A stretch of DNA of 64,000 nucleotides, taken from assembly GCF_052324685.1 (NCBI RefSeq), contig NC_135222.1, positions 7,231,414 to 7,295,413 of the forward strand. Reading direction: 5' to 3'. The stretch's first letter is position 1. Each line of letters starts with the position of its first letter. The position numbers and the translations under genes were made by a program. Shown here piece after piece: positions 26,801 through 39,599 of the stretch. Below the pieces are notes generated by a model. That model did not search any database and was not told the DNA's origin. It saw only the letters and a program-made list of their open reading frames with translations. Source of the DNA: Brachyhypopomus gauderio (lineage: Eukaryota > Chordata > Actinopteri > Gymnotiformes > Hypopomidae).

Positions 26801-29800
26801 TGTGTACCAGACTCCCAAAACAAACCTGAATACAGTTGTGCAATACCAATTTAACAACAGTTTGGGCAACATTAAGTGAGGCTTTGATTTTTAGTGTTCT
26901 CATAGTGATGATATATGTACATCACACATACATCATTCAAAAATGGTATAGAAGATTATCAGTGCAGTTTAGATGAGATTAGCATGTCATGTCAAAGGCA
27001 CATTAATCTACTGGGACATGTTTTAAGTTCATTTTTTTCTATTTCTATTAAAACATCACAGTTTCTTACATCTCCCGTGAAAATATTTCACATTTAATTT
27101 TGTTTTCCTTGTGGTAAGAACAGAAACTAGACAAATCTGTCCTAGAAAACCACATTAATGGATCATTTCAAGAATTTAAAGTAAAAAAAAATTCAAGTGT
27201 ATTTCCAGGTCATAAGTGTGTGTGTCATAAATGTTTGTTAAAAGTAGAAAAAATAAATAAAAGCTTAACTGGTGTTAAGCGCACTTATTGTAAGGAACCA
27301 CACACCAAATAATTATTTTATATATATTTTTATATATTTTCTCAAATAGCCTACATTTCATGGCAATCCAGCTCCCCCAAGCTACACCTAAAAGCAAACA
27401 ATATGTCAAAATGCAGACAATTACACAAAAATATTGATGCTGCAATTCCTTTCCAGAACGCTGGATTTCTGTTGTTACACTTGGAACCACCATGCTGAAA
27501 GCAAAAGAAGCAATAGTGATGATTTTTGCTTTACTACCCCTAACCTTGAGTTACAAATAAAACTTATGGTCTCTGCTCCTCTGTTCTCATGATGGGTCTG
27601 AGGAATTTAAAACTGAATGTGAGACACACAATTAACAAAAAAGTCAAACAGGTTAGACTGAGAAATGGTAAAACATGGACAGTTTTTGATACAGCTAAAA
27701 TAAATCAATAAAAACTTTCTAGATTTATTTTAAAAATAAATCTAGCATACTCCATGAGACACCTTGTTACAAACTCTTAAATTAGTCCGCTGTCATTGCA
27801 ACACACTGACCCCAATTACATTTCAAGCAATAATCTTAAAAAATCGCAGCACTTGACTTTCACCTTTCAAAAAAAGATCCAGAGTGATCCTGGGTCAAAG
27901 TGCATAAAAACCAGACAAGGTCCTCCGACACTAACAAAGCAGTCAGATGAGAGTCTGAGGAAATCAGATCATTGACAAAAATATGCAGGCCAGGGATTTT
28001 ATTTTACATTACGGAATATCAGTCAGGGATACCCAGATATCATCAAGGAAATACATTCACAGATGAGTGGTGAAAAAAAATAAAAGATTCTAAATAAAAT
28101 GAAATCGGTCAAAAAATGAAATGCAAAATGTGCTAACTGCCTGTGTCTACTAAAGGATGGAATGTGTGATGAGAGGCAAACCGGTAAAGAAAAGTGAATC
28201 ATAGCCTACCTAACTGTAATGAAAAGTGTATCACAGCTAAATGTTACATATCTATATGTAAAGAAATGTGACTATTGCTTTGTGTATAATTCCAGATATA
28301 TGGATCATTTAAAAAACTGATATAAAAAAAAATACAAATCTTTTGCATATTTTAGAACTTTATATTACAATGTCTCCGCGTTTCCTAGAAACCATATTTG
28401 TCAAGTCTATTATCAACCAGATTGATAACTTTTTTGTTTCAAAGAATGCTTAAAAAAAACAGTTAAAAAAAAAAAAAAAACAACACACACAAACACACAT
28501 TCACGAGCTGAAAGATTCTCAACCGGTGCCACTGGCATTGTACCTACACAGCACTGGCTTTCTGAATACTAACATCTATATATGTTTATCAACAAAAAAG
28601 ACAAGAGTAGTATCCTTTGGGTGAAGTAACCACAGGACCAGTGTCACTCAGTGTCACTGCATGATGCACTAAGCACCACTTTGTGGTGAACGTTGTCCAA
28701 CGTACGATGTCAGTGAACATGCATGTTTAACAAATAACAGCAAAGACAGCAGGAAAAATCAGTAACTCCAAATGTAAACAGAATAATACACCGTAGGTAT
28801 TCTTCTGCAACACACTAATGTAAACAGGTATAGTCTCATGTAGCACATAACGCTCAACAACCAAACATTCATATACAAATGTTTAGTCCCCACTCCTTTA
28901 CTCTCATTCATATTAATGGGACAATAACTTATACAGATGAAAAATTGATTAACAGCTGCTGCTCTTTAAATACAGAAAGGCTGCACATTCAAATCGGAGC
29001 CCTGTGAGGTGCGTCATGACAAAACAAAGAAACTGAGCAAAAAACAGGATACGCACAATACACCAAAAATCTACACAACGCAGGAAATATTAGTAATGTG
29101 CTCCAATCAATATTTTACAATTTTCACATCAAAGTTTTTTTTTTGGCAGTACAGGAACGGTAGTATACAACAACACCACAATTTGCATGTGAATCATCAT
29201 CTTGAATTTGAATATAAAGAGAATTAAAAAGGGGGAGCAACACTTTACCGAATGCTTTTAAAACTGCCTCACTACTTATCCTTAAAGTTGCTTTTTCACA
29301 GACACCAAGTACTGGTAGAAACTACACATAATGTCTTACATAATGTATAGTTCTTCAAAGAAGTTGTGTTGCTTAATTGAGATTATATTGTCAAAGTTAT
29401 CTGCTGTAAATGCATTGTGGGATGGATACAGTAGACTACCTGTCAATATATGTCTCCTACGTGAATGGAAAAATATAAAGCAAAACGAATATATAGAATC
29501 TAATCATTACACCTGACTACATAAGAACCTACCGCATCAAAATTGGATAAACTTGTATTCTGGGAACAAATGAATGAAAACACCTTACAGTAATACAGGG
29601 ACACCATACAGGAAGATCCGAGGACAAAGGCTACCATTAAAAATGACCAGGATGTTTATGACACATTATGCATTCTGGTTTGACTTTGAACTTTTGCGTT
29701 TGTATCAACCTATTCAATCCTATTTAAAGTTAGAATAAGATATTGTAATTATTATTAATTTGTAGAAACAACACACTGTATTGTCAGCCATCTTTTCTGT

Positions 29801-30689
29801 AAATGTATGTTTTACAAATAAAGAAGGTCACATTGCAATTTTAGGTTATATTACTGCCTCAAAGCATCAAAGTCAACTGAAAAAAGTTACACTTATTGCC
29901 AAACTAGTAAAATTGCATTAATTCATAGTGGGGATTAAACAAAAGCCCTGCAGAGCAGAAATGAAGGGAAGAATTCCTGTGACATTTAAGCTGCAACAAC
30001 TGTACACTTTATGCTTAGTCTGGCAATGTAAGGAACACTTGAGTGTAGTGCTCCAAATGTTAGCACTCTTTTAAAATGAGTGTACTGCTCCAAAATTGAA
30101 ATTACACAACTAACACCACGAATTTTGAATGCACCCCATGTGTTAAAAAAAAACAAAAACAAAACAAAAAAACCCCAAATAGCATCTTGCACATCAATGT
30201 GATGAGCTTGAGAATTATTACACTCTCCATCCTATAAAAATCGACTTTCATTTATGTTTCAAACTCTAAAGGAAGGTGCTCTTCACCCCATGACTGTTAA
30301 TGAGAGTTTAGAAAGAAAGACCTGCATAAGGATCCCCCTGGAGCTAGGCTTCAGGCCACGGGCCGGAGAGGCAAGGCTGTGGGCAGTGCTGAGGGCGGGC
30401 TGGGGGCGGGCTGCGGGCAGGCTGGGGGCGGGCTAGGGGCGGTCCCTGCTACGTGCTCTCCGTGGGCTGGGGCTCCCCTTCCTCCCCCTTTCCTGAGAGG
30501 AAATTGGTTATACATCAGCATGAGCTTATGTTACATGATATGAGACTGTTATGTGATATTTAACTGCCGACAGAATAATATGCACACAGCTGTTTAAAAG
30601 ATTTTAACAAACAGTATCAAAGGCTCAAGAGGACTAAATCTACACTATGGGGCTGGTTGTCCCGCAGTGTAGTGTTGGCGTGGTTACTG
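20814..30689. other. intergenic region between convergent nrtn and ranbp3
   Basis: The region is AT-rich and includes the unplaced 3' UTR of ranbp3 at its right end. No gene is recognised. One 91-codon minus-strand ORF at 23,527-23,802 has balanced composition, but I cannot assign it to a family. Other ORFs are short and low complexity. Simple A-rich runs occur near 28.47 kb and 30.15 kb. Confidence 0.5.
30375..30442. repeat. G-rich minisatellite in ranbp3 3' flank
   Basis: Imperfect copies of a unit of roughly 17-18 bp containing GGGCGGGCTGGGGGCGGGCT recur over about 70 bp, an abrupt GC island in AT-rich DNA. The plus strand has many GGG runs, so it could form G-quadruplex; the ranbp3 transcript, read from the other strand, would carry the C-rich version. 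It lies about 250 bp past the ranbp3 stop codon. Confidence 0.75.
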
Positions 30690-33600
30690 TTACTGATCGG
30701 TGGTGTCACCTGAGGCGGGATCATGTCCTGCGGTGTGGGTCTCGTCCTCGTCGCTGGAACGGCTGACCTCGCCCTCTACCTCACCCTCAACCTCGCCCTC
30801 GGGGAAGGGCACTGGCGGCCCAACCGGCTGCTCACCACGGCTGCGCAGGGCCAGCATGCGGTGGTGCAGGGCAGCAAATAGCTGGCTGGAGTCCTTCGAG
30901 CTTGCCTTCGCACGCATCACACACAAAACAGAGTAAGGACCAATCAGAGCAAGGACCAATCAGAGCAAGGACCAATCAGCTGCCTGGGTCCTTTTTTTTT
31001 TTTTTTAAAACCTTTTTTCCATGAAAGTGCATTCTGATGAGACAGGTGATTAATGAAATGCAGCTTACCGATATGAGGAAGACTTTCACTCCCTGGTCCT
31101 CTGTGTCCATGGCAGTGATGCGGACACTCTTCTCACTGGCTTTGTCGACCTGCATCTGGGACCACAACTTCGTGTTCAGAATCAGACGCAGACTTCCTTG
31201 GGTTCGCATCACTGAAGCACAAAAAGCACATCCAAACCTGAGTCATCCCCAAAGACTCACCAATCCCCAAAGACTCACCCATCCCCAATGTAAACCATAC
31301 TACAATACTAAAAATGTGCATGGTATATGGCAGGTAATATTGTTAATGTTTAATACTGTTAATGTTAATTTCTCCTTGGTGAACTATTTCTTCAAAGTAG
31401 CAATTCCTACACTATTATTGGCCTTTATTAAGGAATAGCTGTGTATTACATGCATATTACCCAATCTGGACTGCAGGTTTCCATTGTGGACATCATTGGA
31501 CAACATGTCATTGAGTCTCAGGAGTCCACATCCTCTCTCCACCCATGACTGGGAACTCTTCTCAAACACAAACAGCTTGCACTGAATCTACAGAGCAAAA
31601 AAGACATTTAGGCTTTGCCATGAATTGCACTGCACTTTTTATGCTGAAATGGGGAACTCTATGACACACCCAAACAAACAAAGTTCAAATTTATGCACAG
31701 AAAGATCACTACATTATGTCAAATGCCAATGTGAACATTGCTGAACAGTGTTTCTGACAATACTTCACAAGTTCTTGTAAGGGACATACCTTGGCTAATT
31801 TGCCATTACACGACCTGAAAGGTGCCGCAGTCATCACCCTCCTACCTGTAGGACGTTGCTCTCGGACTCCTCTCCCGTCCGCACCTCCACCCTCTCCAGC
31901 AAACACTTCTTGGCTGTGGCTTTTGTGTATGCAGCTGCTGACTCCTCCAAAGACTCTGCTGTGTTAGCATCCACACACACACACACACATATACGCGTGG
32001 ACACACACACACGAGCACACGCACGCACACAATCAATCACTGGTTAGCACTTGATTCCAGCTTTAAAATCTGAGGATGTTCGGTTCTAGCACACAAATCT
32101 TTTAAAACACCTGATAGTTCTTCCATCGGCCCTTTATGTGGTGTTACCATACTGGGCAGTTTATTGCATCTCATTACAAAAATGCATGTCCTGGTACTGA
32201 ACCTTCCAATACAGCTAAAGATGCAAGAGATATGTACATGAAAGCATATTATTTGTTTAACAAAGCTTCTGGAAGACTAATAATGGCAACCAAAATAAAA
32301 GTTCTGGAAAATGACATGGGATCTGCAATACAGCAGCAGGCAACTGACTGGGACAATTTGAAGCTGTCAAAACTGGAGGGGATGAATTTCCCCTTTGTGA
32401 ACATTGAGGATAATTATAGCATTTTGCCCCCATAATGTCTGGACAGCGTACCTTGTTCAGAATTTACATCTTGTGACGAGCAGGGTTCAGTGGCTGGGCC
32501 GCTGTCCGATTTAGACTCCACACTGCCCTCTGTTGTTGCTTTGCTGAATTTCGGCGGGCTCTGAAAGGAACAATAGTCTGACGGCCATGCCTCAGCAAGA
32601 CTCGGCCAAGGTTGTCTGAACATCCTCAGAAAGGAAAAGTTATTTGTCATCTTACCAAAACACGATCAGACATGTTCTGTCCAAAAACAAACTTTTCTCC
32701 AGTCTCACTGCAGTCTTCAACTTTTTGACGGCTGAAATAAGCGCACAAGAAATATAGAATGTTCTGCCTCAGGTCTGTACGACAGGAAAAAAATACCCTT
32801 TTTAAGGAAGATAAAATGAGGTCTGCGTACGTTGTGGCATTGATGTATTGTAAGAAATAATTCGTCCCTTCCGACTTTTGAGATGCAGCTCGTCTGGAAG
32901 CTCCGTCCTTCCCATCTGATGCGTCGTCCACCTGTACCCACAGAAAGCAGCGAGGCTTTTGTATGGTCAGAAGTCCCATTTAGAATCCGACATCAGGAAG
33001 ATCCTACCAACCTTGATTCTGTCTTTAATGTTCTGTCCAAAGACAAACGCCGGCTCGTGCGGAAGGGCGCGTTCCTTCGCTCTCTCCCCGTTCTTTTGCC
33101 ACTCACCCCCCACGTTTTTTGCCATCTATTTTAAACAGATACACAAATGAGGCGTTAGCGTTACATCACCGCACAGTCTACGTTTAAAAACTAAAACCTA
33201 CACGCGAATCCTCTTTTAACCTTAAGAAAAATCGGCAGCCTCCGGTGGCCCCACTGCCACCACACTGCTACACCCTTACCAGCGACCTGTCGTTGTGGAG
33301 TGTGCCTCCATCAGAGCTCCACTCTGCTGCAACCTGGGCATCGGACGGCTTACTCGCTCCATTCGTGCTGTTGTTTATGTCTAGAATGTTACGTGGACAG
33401 GATGTGAGAAATTAATACCTTCAATCTCAGGAGTATTGTTTCTCCTACATTCATGCCACTTCCAACAAAAGACTGACAGTAAAAGTACAATTAAGTGTTT
33501 TAAGTTAACAACTACTCACTACGTGAGGATAATGGCTTGGTGGGCGGAGCCTGAAGCACAGGTGGGCGGAGCACACTGCGCTGCTGTTCCTTAGGTTTCT

Positions 33601-34007
33601 GGGTTGGGACTCCTGAAACAAACACCAGCACAGGTATGATGATGCTACGTTTACCATCCCTCCGCTGTATTTTACTGCCCAGAGAACACTGGCTTTATGT
33701 TCCCATCTGCTGTAATATGTGAGGAACCATCAAGGACTGGTGCAGAGTGCTTTGCAGTTGATGAACTGCATATGAAACCACATAGACATGCTGTTTTATA
33801 GAGCTGTATTTCAGTATGAGAGTAGATGGCTAGTGTAGCAGCTTACCAGCTCTTGGTGCTTGGCCATGTATTAATGTTGGTGGACGGAGACGAAACCCAA
33901 CAACCTTCTCCTCTGTTCAGGAATAATACACACATTCTGGTCAAATAAATTACAAACTATATTCAAATGAGTATCTATGAGAATAATAGTGTGTGTGTGT
34001 GATTGTG

Positions 34008-34071
<64 letters not shown>

Positions 34072-36161
34072 TAATGTGCATAATATAAGTCTCACCAGGC
34101 TCTGAATCTGAATTTCCAGATGGGGACTGGCAAAAAGTCGATGGCATGAATACATTATTCTTAGACACTGGAAAAAAAAACAAAATGCACGCAACACCAG
34201 TAATAAACCACAGGTTAAAATAGAAACCTCAGATGTTTAAGTTCCATATTAACCAAGCAACATGAGAAAAGAAAGCTACTTAGTTACCAGAGTGGGAGAG
34301 TGGAAACTGTGTGAAAGACGATAATGTTTCTCTCTTAGCAGGAGGGCAATAGTTGCCATCATCTCTATCAGAATCTGAGAAATGTAGGAAAACACATTAA
34401 ATTCTCAGATGTTTTAAGTTTTGGATCGTGAGCTCAAAGCACGAAAACAAACACTACTGACTCCAACCTCACCATCCCCATCCTCTGCACTTGATCCATC
34501 TGCTGACCTCTGAGAACAGAAAGTGGGCAAACCCCTTCAGTATTCTTCACTCTCATTTCTATACAGTCAAAATTACATCACTACTGCCACTGGGGAGCCC
34601 ACCACATTAGATAGATCTTACCTTTTGCCCTCTGTCCTTCTGGAACACAAACACTGGGGCAGCTAAAGCAGGTTTTTCTGCAAAGCAAAAACAGAATGAA
34701 ATATACTACACATTAACCAAATCTCAGGGCCAAAAACCTTACACATAATAAACTATTTAGCTTAAAACTGAAATAATTGTGATTTGGTTATTTAGACCAT
34801 TGGTTCATGCTGATTCATTAGTTCATCATTTTTAAGCATGTTTCATATTTTAACTGCTACCCACTGTTATGCTATGTATTATTTTATGTATTAGTGATTC
34901 CAGCATTTACAAGTGTAATGTGAAAATCCATGCTTAATAGCACAAGACAACACATTCAGACAGTTGGTATTTATAAGAAAAATGGAGTCCAAACATCAGT
35001 CTGATGCAATATGGTTCTGTCTATTTTTGTTACTGTAAGTAAAGTTCAATGCAGAATCATCTCCATACATTTCATGGTTCACCAATAAGCATCAGAAGTG
35101 TTCATACTATTGGCAATCACACAATGGGCAACATTAACACTATTACAGTGTAACAGTGCTACACAGTACACCAACACTCCCTTATATAAGGGATAACAGA
35201 GTATCCTTGCATACAGTAACTATATGATGTGATGACCATGTAGCCCACCAAATATCTCTTCTCTCAGAATTTCTACATTAATCACTGTTATCATCAGCCA
35301 TGCGGCTTCGTTGAGCCCTAATGCCTGATTTTAACTCACGTTCCTCTTCCTTAAATTCTCTTCCTCAAAAAGTCAAAAAGCTTTTAAGAAACTGAGGCTA
35401 TAAAGTAATAAAAAGCACACGAGTATACGTAAAAACATATTTCAGCCAGGTTCAAGTTATTCATGGCACAGTCATGTTTTAAAATGCCGCCTTTCCAACA
35501 TCTCGATTATGTGATTTTTTTGTTACGTTTCTTCCAATAAACAACACGCTTAATCATAAACCGACCTGTGGCCTACAACGCAAAGTATGTGCAAAAAACC
35601 GTGAATATCTGCTACACAAGTCCCTTAACGGAAAACGTTGGTCCCGAGTTGTTGTCGTTATCTTAACCCGTTAACTGTGAGGGTGGGCTGCCTCTCTACC
35701 CAACAGCTCCACACCTACCCAACACTTTCACCCATTTTTCATTACTGTATTTTAACCAATTCGAGATTTCCAACAGATTAATATGGATTTAGTAAGTGAT
35801 TTGCCAAAGTAGATTACAAGGGACTACATTTTAGTCAGCACAACAAATCTAGCTAGACACCATAGTGACATTGAGCAGTCACTCGTCCCCACTGTTTTCA
35901 GTATTCACTCACGCTAGCTAAGCTAACTAGCCAATGTGAACGTGAGCCTACTAGCTTTCTAGCTATTTAACTAGCCTAGCTAGCAAGGTAGTCTCATTGT
36001 GCGATTTAAAAGGTTTAACAGTTGTATGTAATGAAACGCACAACCTGGCAGAACACAAGGATATTTTTATTCAGCTTTAAAAATCGGAATCTAGGCAACA
36101 CTGATAGTAGAACGAAATTACTGAACTTGAATTTCTTACCTTCATTTGACAAGTCCGCCAT
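30690..36161 (-). CDS. ranbp3: Ran-binding protein 3
   Basis: Sixteen exons in frame give 508 residues: 36140-36161, 34622-34677, 34473-34509, 34288-34374, 34096-34167, 33847-33912, 33520-33612, 33280-33380, 33012-33125, 32831-32931, 32656-32731, 32452-32560, 31846-31958, 31461-31581, 31069-31211, 30690-30905. It starts MADLSNE and continues KPALAAPVFVFQKDRGQK, as in human RANBP3. CPPAKRE near residue 50 corresponds to the NLS. Two FVFGQN motifs lie at about 205 and 264. The Ran-binding domain covers about 320-430 and includes SWVERGCGLLRLND and KVFLISASSKDSSQ. The tail is acidic with GEVEGEVEGEV. RanBP3 is a nuclear cofactor for CRM1 export that also binds RanGTP/RCC1 and SMADs. The last acceptor (GCGAAG) has a weak pyrimidine tract. 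Confidence 0.95.
30935..30979. repeat. three 16-bp tandem units each with a CCAATCAG box
   Basis: CCAATCAG occurs at 30940-30947, 30956-30963 and 30972-30979, exactly 16 bp apart, within repeated AAGGACCAATCAGAGC units. They lie in the last ranbp3 intron, 30 bp upstream (in transcript terms) of the exon 16 acceptor, next to a long T run. They may be plain tandem repeats or an NF-Y array. Confidence 0.8.
34010..34069. repeat. (TA)n microsatellite in ranbp3 intron 5
   Basis: About 30 uninterrupted TA units, preceded by a short GT run, lie 27 bp beyond the exon 5 donor. Confidence 0.97.
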
Positions 36162-36165
36162 CTTA
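36150..36165 (-). promoter_or_regulatory. YY1-like motif over the ranbp3 start codon
   Basis: On the minus strand AAGATGGCGGAC includes the ATG of ranbp3. AAGATGGCGG is the classic YY1 element often found at or just after the transcription start of housekeeping genes, so the 5' UTR may be very short. Confidence 0.4.
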
Positions 36166-36252
36166 TTTCTTAACTACCCAGAATTCCACTTTATACAACT
36201 ACTAGGAGCCCCATCTGGTGAGGTGGTGGTATATGGGGATACCAAATGTGAG

Positions 36253-36256
<4 letters not shown>

Positions 36257-36333
<77 letters not shown>
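36257..36333. repeat. (TA)n microsatellite upstream of ranbp3
   Basis: About 38 uninterrupted TA units lie roughly 95 bp upstream of the ranbp3 ATG, inside what should be its core promoter or 5' UTR. Confidence 0.97.
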
Positions 36334-36336
<3 letters not shown>

Positions 36337-38232
36337 CTAATGTTTTGGAGTCTGTAAAGCTGCTGTGCAACTCATTTTGATGTATTGCTTCGTTGCAGAA
36401 AGGGATTCAGCTAGATCTTAAGACTACATTGTTATAGGCTTTTTCTTTGTAAAAAAACGTTTCAGTGAAAAGTGTTAGGGAAAAGTGGACAGTATTTCAT
36501 TACAGTAAAATGAGGTTCCTGCTATTCATTTGTTTTGTGTGTGTTTTGGCATGTCTGCGACAGGCAGGTGTCTTGTCTGTTCTTCTAACAGAATGTGATA
36601 AACTTGATAAACCACTACTAAATAGAGACAGGCGAAGTTGAGTCTAAGCAGGAGGGGTAAAATGAAACGGCAATTCACTCCTCACAAAAATGAACTGCAG
36701 CACCCCCTTGTGTGGACTTTCGAGAGTAAATTTCAGGAGTCCTTTTTCATATTCATATTTGCAGAGTAGTTTACAGACCTCCTCACATGACACATGACCA
36801 AACCACCAAAACTTGATGTATTATATTATCCAGATCTGCTAGCGTGTCCTAGCCTATGTGACAGTCATACAGTTCTTTATACCAATTTGTCTGTGTATTT
36901 ATTTAATTTTTTATTTTTGCACTGGTCTCAATGTTATGCATTCTCTCTTATATAGTCCTGCATACTGTGCTGTCATATTGTGCTGTACTGTGGATCATAA
37001 GAAATGTCATCTCATTCCAATGCATGCATGCAATTTGGAGGCATGACAATGAAACACGACTTGACAAACAATGTCCAGATGACTGACTTGAAGTTCCATT
37101 AAAAGAGGTTTGTATCCCTTTTAATACTGGCTTAAGGTTACTTTCTTAAACTGAATGAAAAATAATACACAGCAATGGATCCTGTCATTACTGCTCTGCT
37201 ACAAATACTATTTCAAAATAACACACTTGATACTGTATAATACAACTGTTCTGCCCTTGAAAGCAACCACACTTGTTTGTCTGCAATTATACATTTTATT
37301 CAAAGGAGACGCAACCTAATATGACAGTTGTGATGTATTTCTATATCTTCTGTCATACGCTACATTTCAGCATACTATTGTCCAACAGTGGCTGCTAATG
37401 CATCATGATTTGTGATAAAGACAAACAAAACAACAAAATTTACTGTGTGGCATAGAATAATAGCATGGCTGAAGTGATATATCCATGTGTAACCCAGATC
37501 TGAAAAAGATCTTGAAAGGTAGACTCACTAGATTAGAGAAGAATTCACTCTAGCCCCAACCTTCCAAAGTGAATGAAAGTCAGCTAAGGTCATGTGGCTT
37601 TGCTCTTCATTAATACATAACCATGTAAAAGTCTGGTAAGTGACCCACTGGGACCTGGTCTCCAGGTGCATCTCAGCAGTATGTGGTAAAAATGTTTTTA
37701 GAATATTATACATTGAACAGATATTTGTTGCTATCTGCTCAATAGTTCAAAAGTCAAAAGTTTTTTCTCTTTCTTTTAATATTTTATTTAATTGAAATGT
37801 GAATTTATGGTAATTACCTGCCCATCAAGATTGCACTGTTAATGTAAAAAAGTGGATACATTAGCAGCATCTGCTGGACATCTACAGCATGTTAACATGT
37901 GACGTATAGTAGGGGTTTGTCAGATTCAGCATTTAGTGTTCCATTTTGGGAGGCCAGGTTGTAAAAAGATGGGGATAGCCTTTCACTCTATGAAAAATAA
38001 ACAAAAAAATAAGCACGTTTGAAAAATACTATTTAAATGAAAATACTGTGACATGATGACACATTATTATTAGTATACAATAATATAATTGTGATCGTCA
38101 TGATCTGGTAGGCTCATGTGCAGTTCATTTGCAATCACAGAACTACAGTCATTAACTTATTGTCTGGTTTATTTGATTTCTTTTTAGAATTTCACTTAGA
38201 AAATCAAGAGGGCATTTAGAGGGCATACAAAT
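36334..38232. other. intergenic region upstream of ranbp3
   Basis: AT-rich sequence with no recognised gene, RNA or element. Short ORFs here lack family similarity and splice signals. Confidence 0.5.
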
Positions 38233-39581
38233 CTAAACAGAATCTAAATTCTTTATGTCAGAGGAATTAAATGCATTTACCTCCACATTAACCACATTTG
38301 TAGTAACATCTGGCTCCACCATTACAGAAACTGTAAGACAAGTCAGCAAGCAACTGGATATAATTTTCAAAAGACTGTACAGGATGCCCCATGAGTGTAG
38401 GGAAAACAAGTATTTTACCTTGAACACTCTCCCCTTGAACAGATGTTGGTGAAACAGTTTCTTGAGGGTTGTGATTGTCAGCTGAACTCATTAACAGAGA
38501 TGACAGCACCCGAGGCGTAACCATCTCTAAAGAATCAGCCAGAAAGTCAATTATCTGTGAGAACGCCAGTGTCTGCTGAGGGTCTGTTATCTTCAGGAAT
38601 ATCCGTTGTTTCCTCAGCTCCACTCTTCTCTGTGATCGTCCACTCAGGTCCTGTTGTCTGTCTGGTTGTCCCTTCAGCTCCAGTGATTTGTTTGGAAGTC
38701 TCCTCAGCATCAACTTCCTGTGACAATGACCCCTCAACACCAGTTATCATTGTGGTTGTTCCTTCAGCACCTTCAGTTATTTTTGTGTACTTTCCCTGAG
38801 GACTGAGTGGCTGTTCTTCCTTCAGAAAGGAGGGTGGAGTTAGCTCATGGCTGAATGCTGGACATTGAGACCATAGATCTTGTTACTTTAAAAAATAGAC
38901 TATGATTAGAAAAAGTGTAGCCTAGTATTGGGTAAAGCAATGGGTAAAATGTATATTCAGTCCACCTACAAATTTCTGCCTGGAATGGAGCGACATACCT
39001 GCACCGTTTTGATCTAAATCTGCCTCAGCTGGACCTGTCTGGGGCACCTGTTGCTCATTCTGAGTAAAGATCTCAGGTAGGCATGAGGGGGGGTGAATGT
39101 GATGACTTTTCATGCATGTGATCAGCTATTTTACCAGACAAAAGCTTTTTGCCTGGATGTTGCTGAACTTTCGATGGACTCATTTGTATTTTTGACTCAG
39201 GAGGCCCTTTACAAGAAGCCTTGGATTTACCAGATGTTTTCGAACAGGCACTGAGGATGGGACATCTCCTGGTTTAAGCTTGCCAGCTAACCTATTGAGA
39301 ACACTATCTCTGTTAACAAGAAGCTTTAACATCTCAGCATCCAGCTCAGGTAAGTAACGCTGATGTTGAAATTGACCGTTAGAGGTTTTTTTTTTTGTAG
39401 TTTTAAATGTGTCAGGTGACGTACACCAACACTTTCTGTTATCTATCACAACAAGCAAATGGTAGACGATTTCCATTACCATTAATTACAATGGAAAATG
39501 ACTTCCATACATCAGACTTGCCTGTAGTTGGCTTAATTGTGGTGTATTCGCCTGTTTTAATTGAATTTTCCACAGCTGAAA
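38233..39581 (-). CDS. unrecognised spliced gene, 3' part (six exons in frame)
   Basis: Six minus-strand segments bounded by splice signals join in one frame: 39522-39581 (GC donor, CAG|GCAAGT), 39231-39359, 38999-39071, 38771-38857, 38419-38526 and 38233-38330. They total 555 nt, ending in TAG: 184 residues without the N-terminus. The second segment reads LPELDAEMLKLLVNRDSV then LNRLAGKLKPGDVPSS, and looks like a small helical domain. The rest is Ser/Thr/Glu-rich and probably disordered. Exon 4 may instead read on to a TGA at 38547, adding a repetitive ITGAEGTT-type stretch. I do not recognise the family. By position next to ttc39c, cabyr was considered, but no RIIa domain was found. The start exon is unknown. 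Exon chaining makes a real or recently dead gene likely, not certain. Confidence 0.45.
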
Positions 39582-39599
39582 CTGGTTGACCGTCTACAG

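Noticed and set aside
32136-32435. 99-codon plus-strand ORF
   Set aside because: It lies antisense in ranbp3 intron 12 with no similarity or conserved start context.
33871-34197. Ile/Tyr-repeat ORF on the minus strand
   Set aside because: It is the translation of the (TA)n tract in ranbp3 intron 5; only the exon 5 part is real.
38557-38799. 80-codon plus-strand ORF
   Set aside because: It is antisense to the repetitive exon of the unrecognised gene and is explained by its codon pattern.
38233-39581. Assignment of this gene to cabyr
   Set aside because: CABYR follows TTC39C in human, but no RIIa domain or CABYR motif is seen here, so position alone is not enough.
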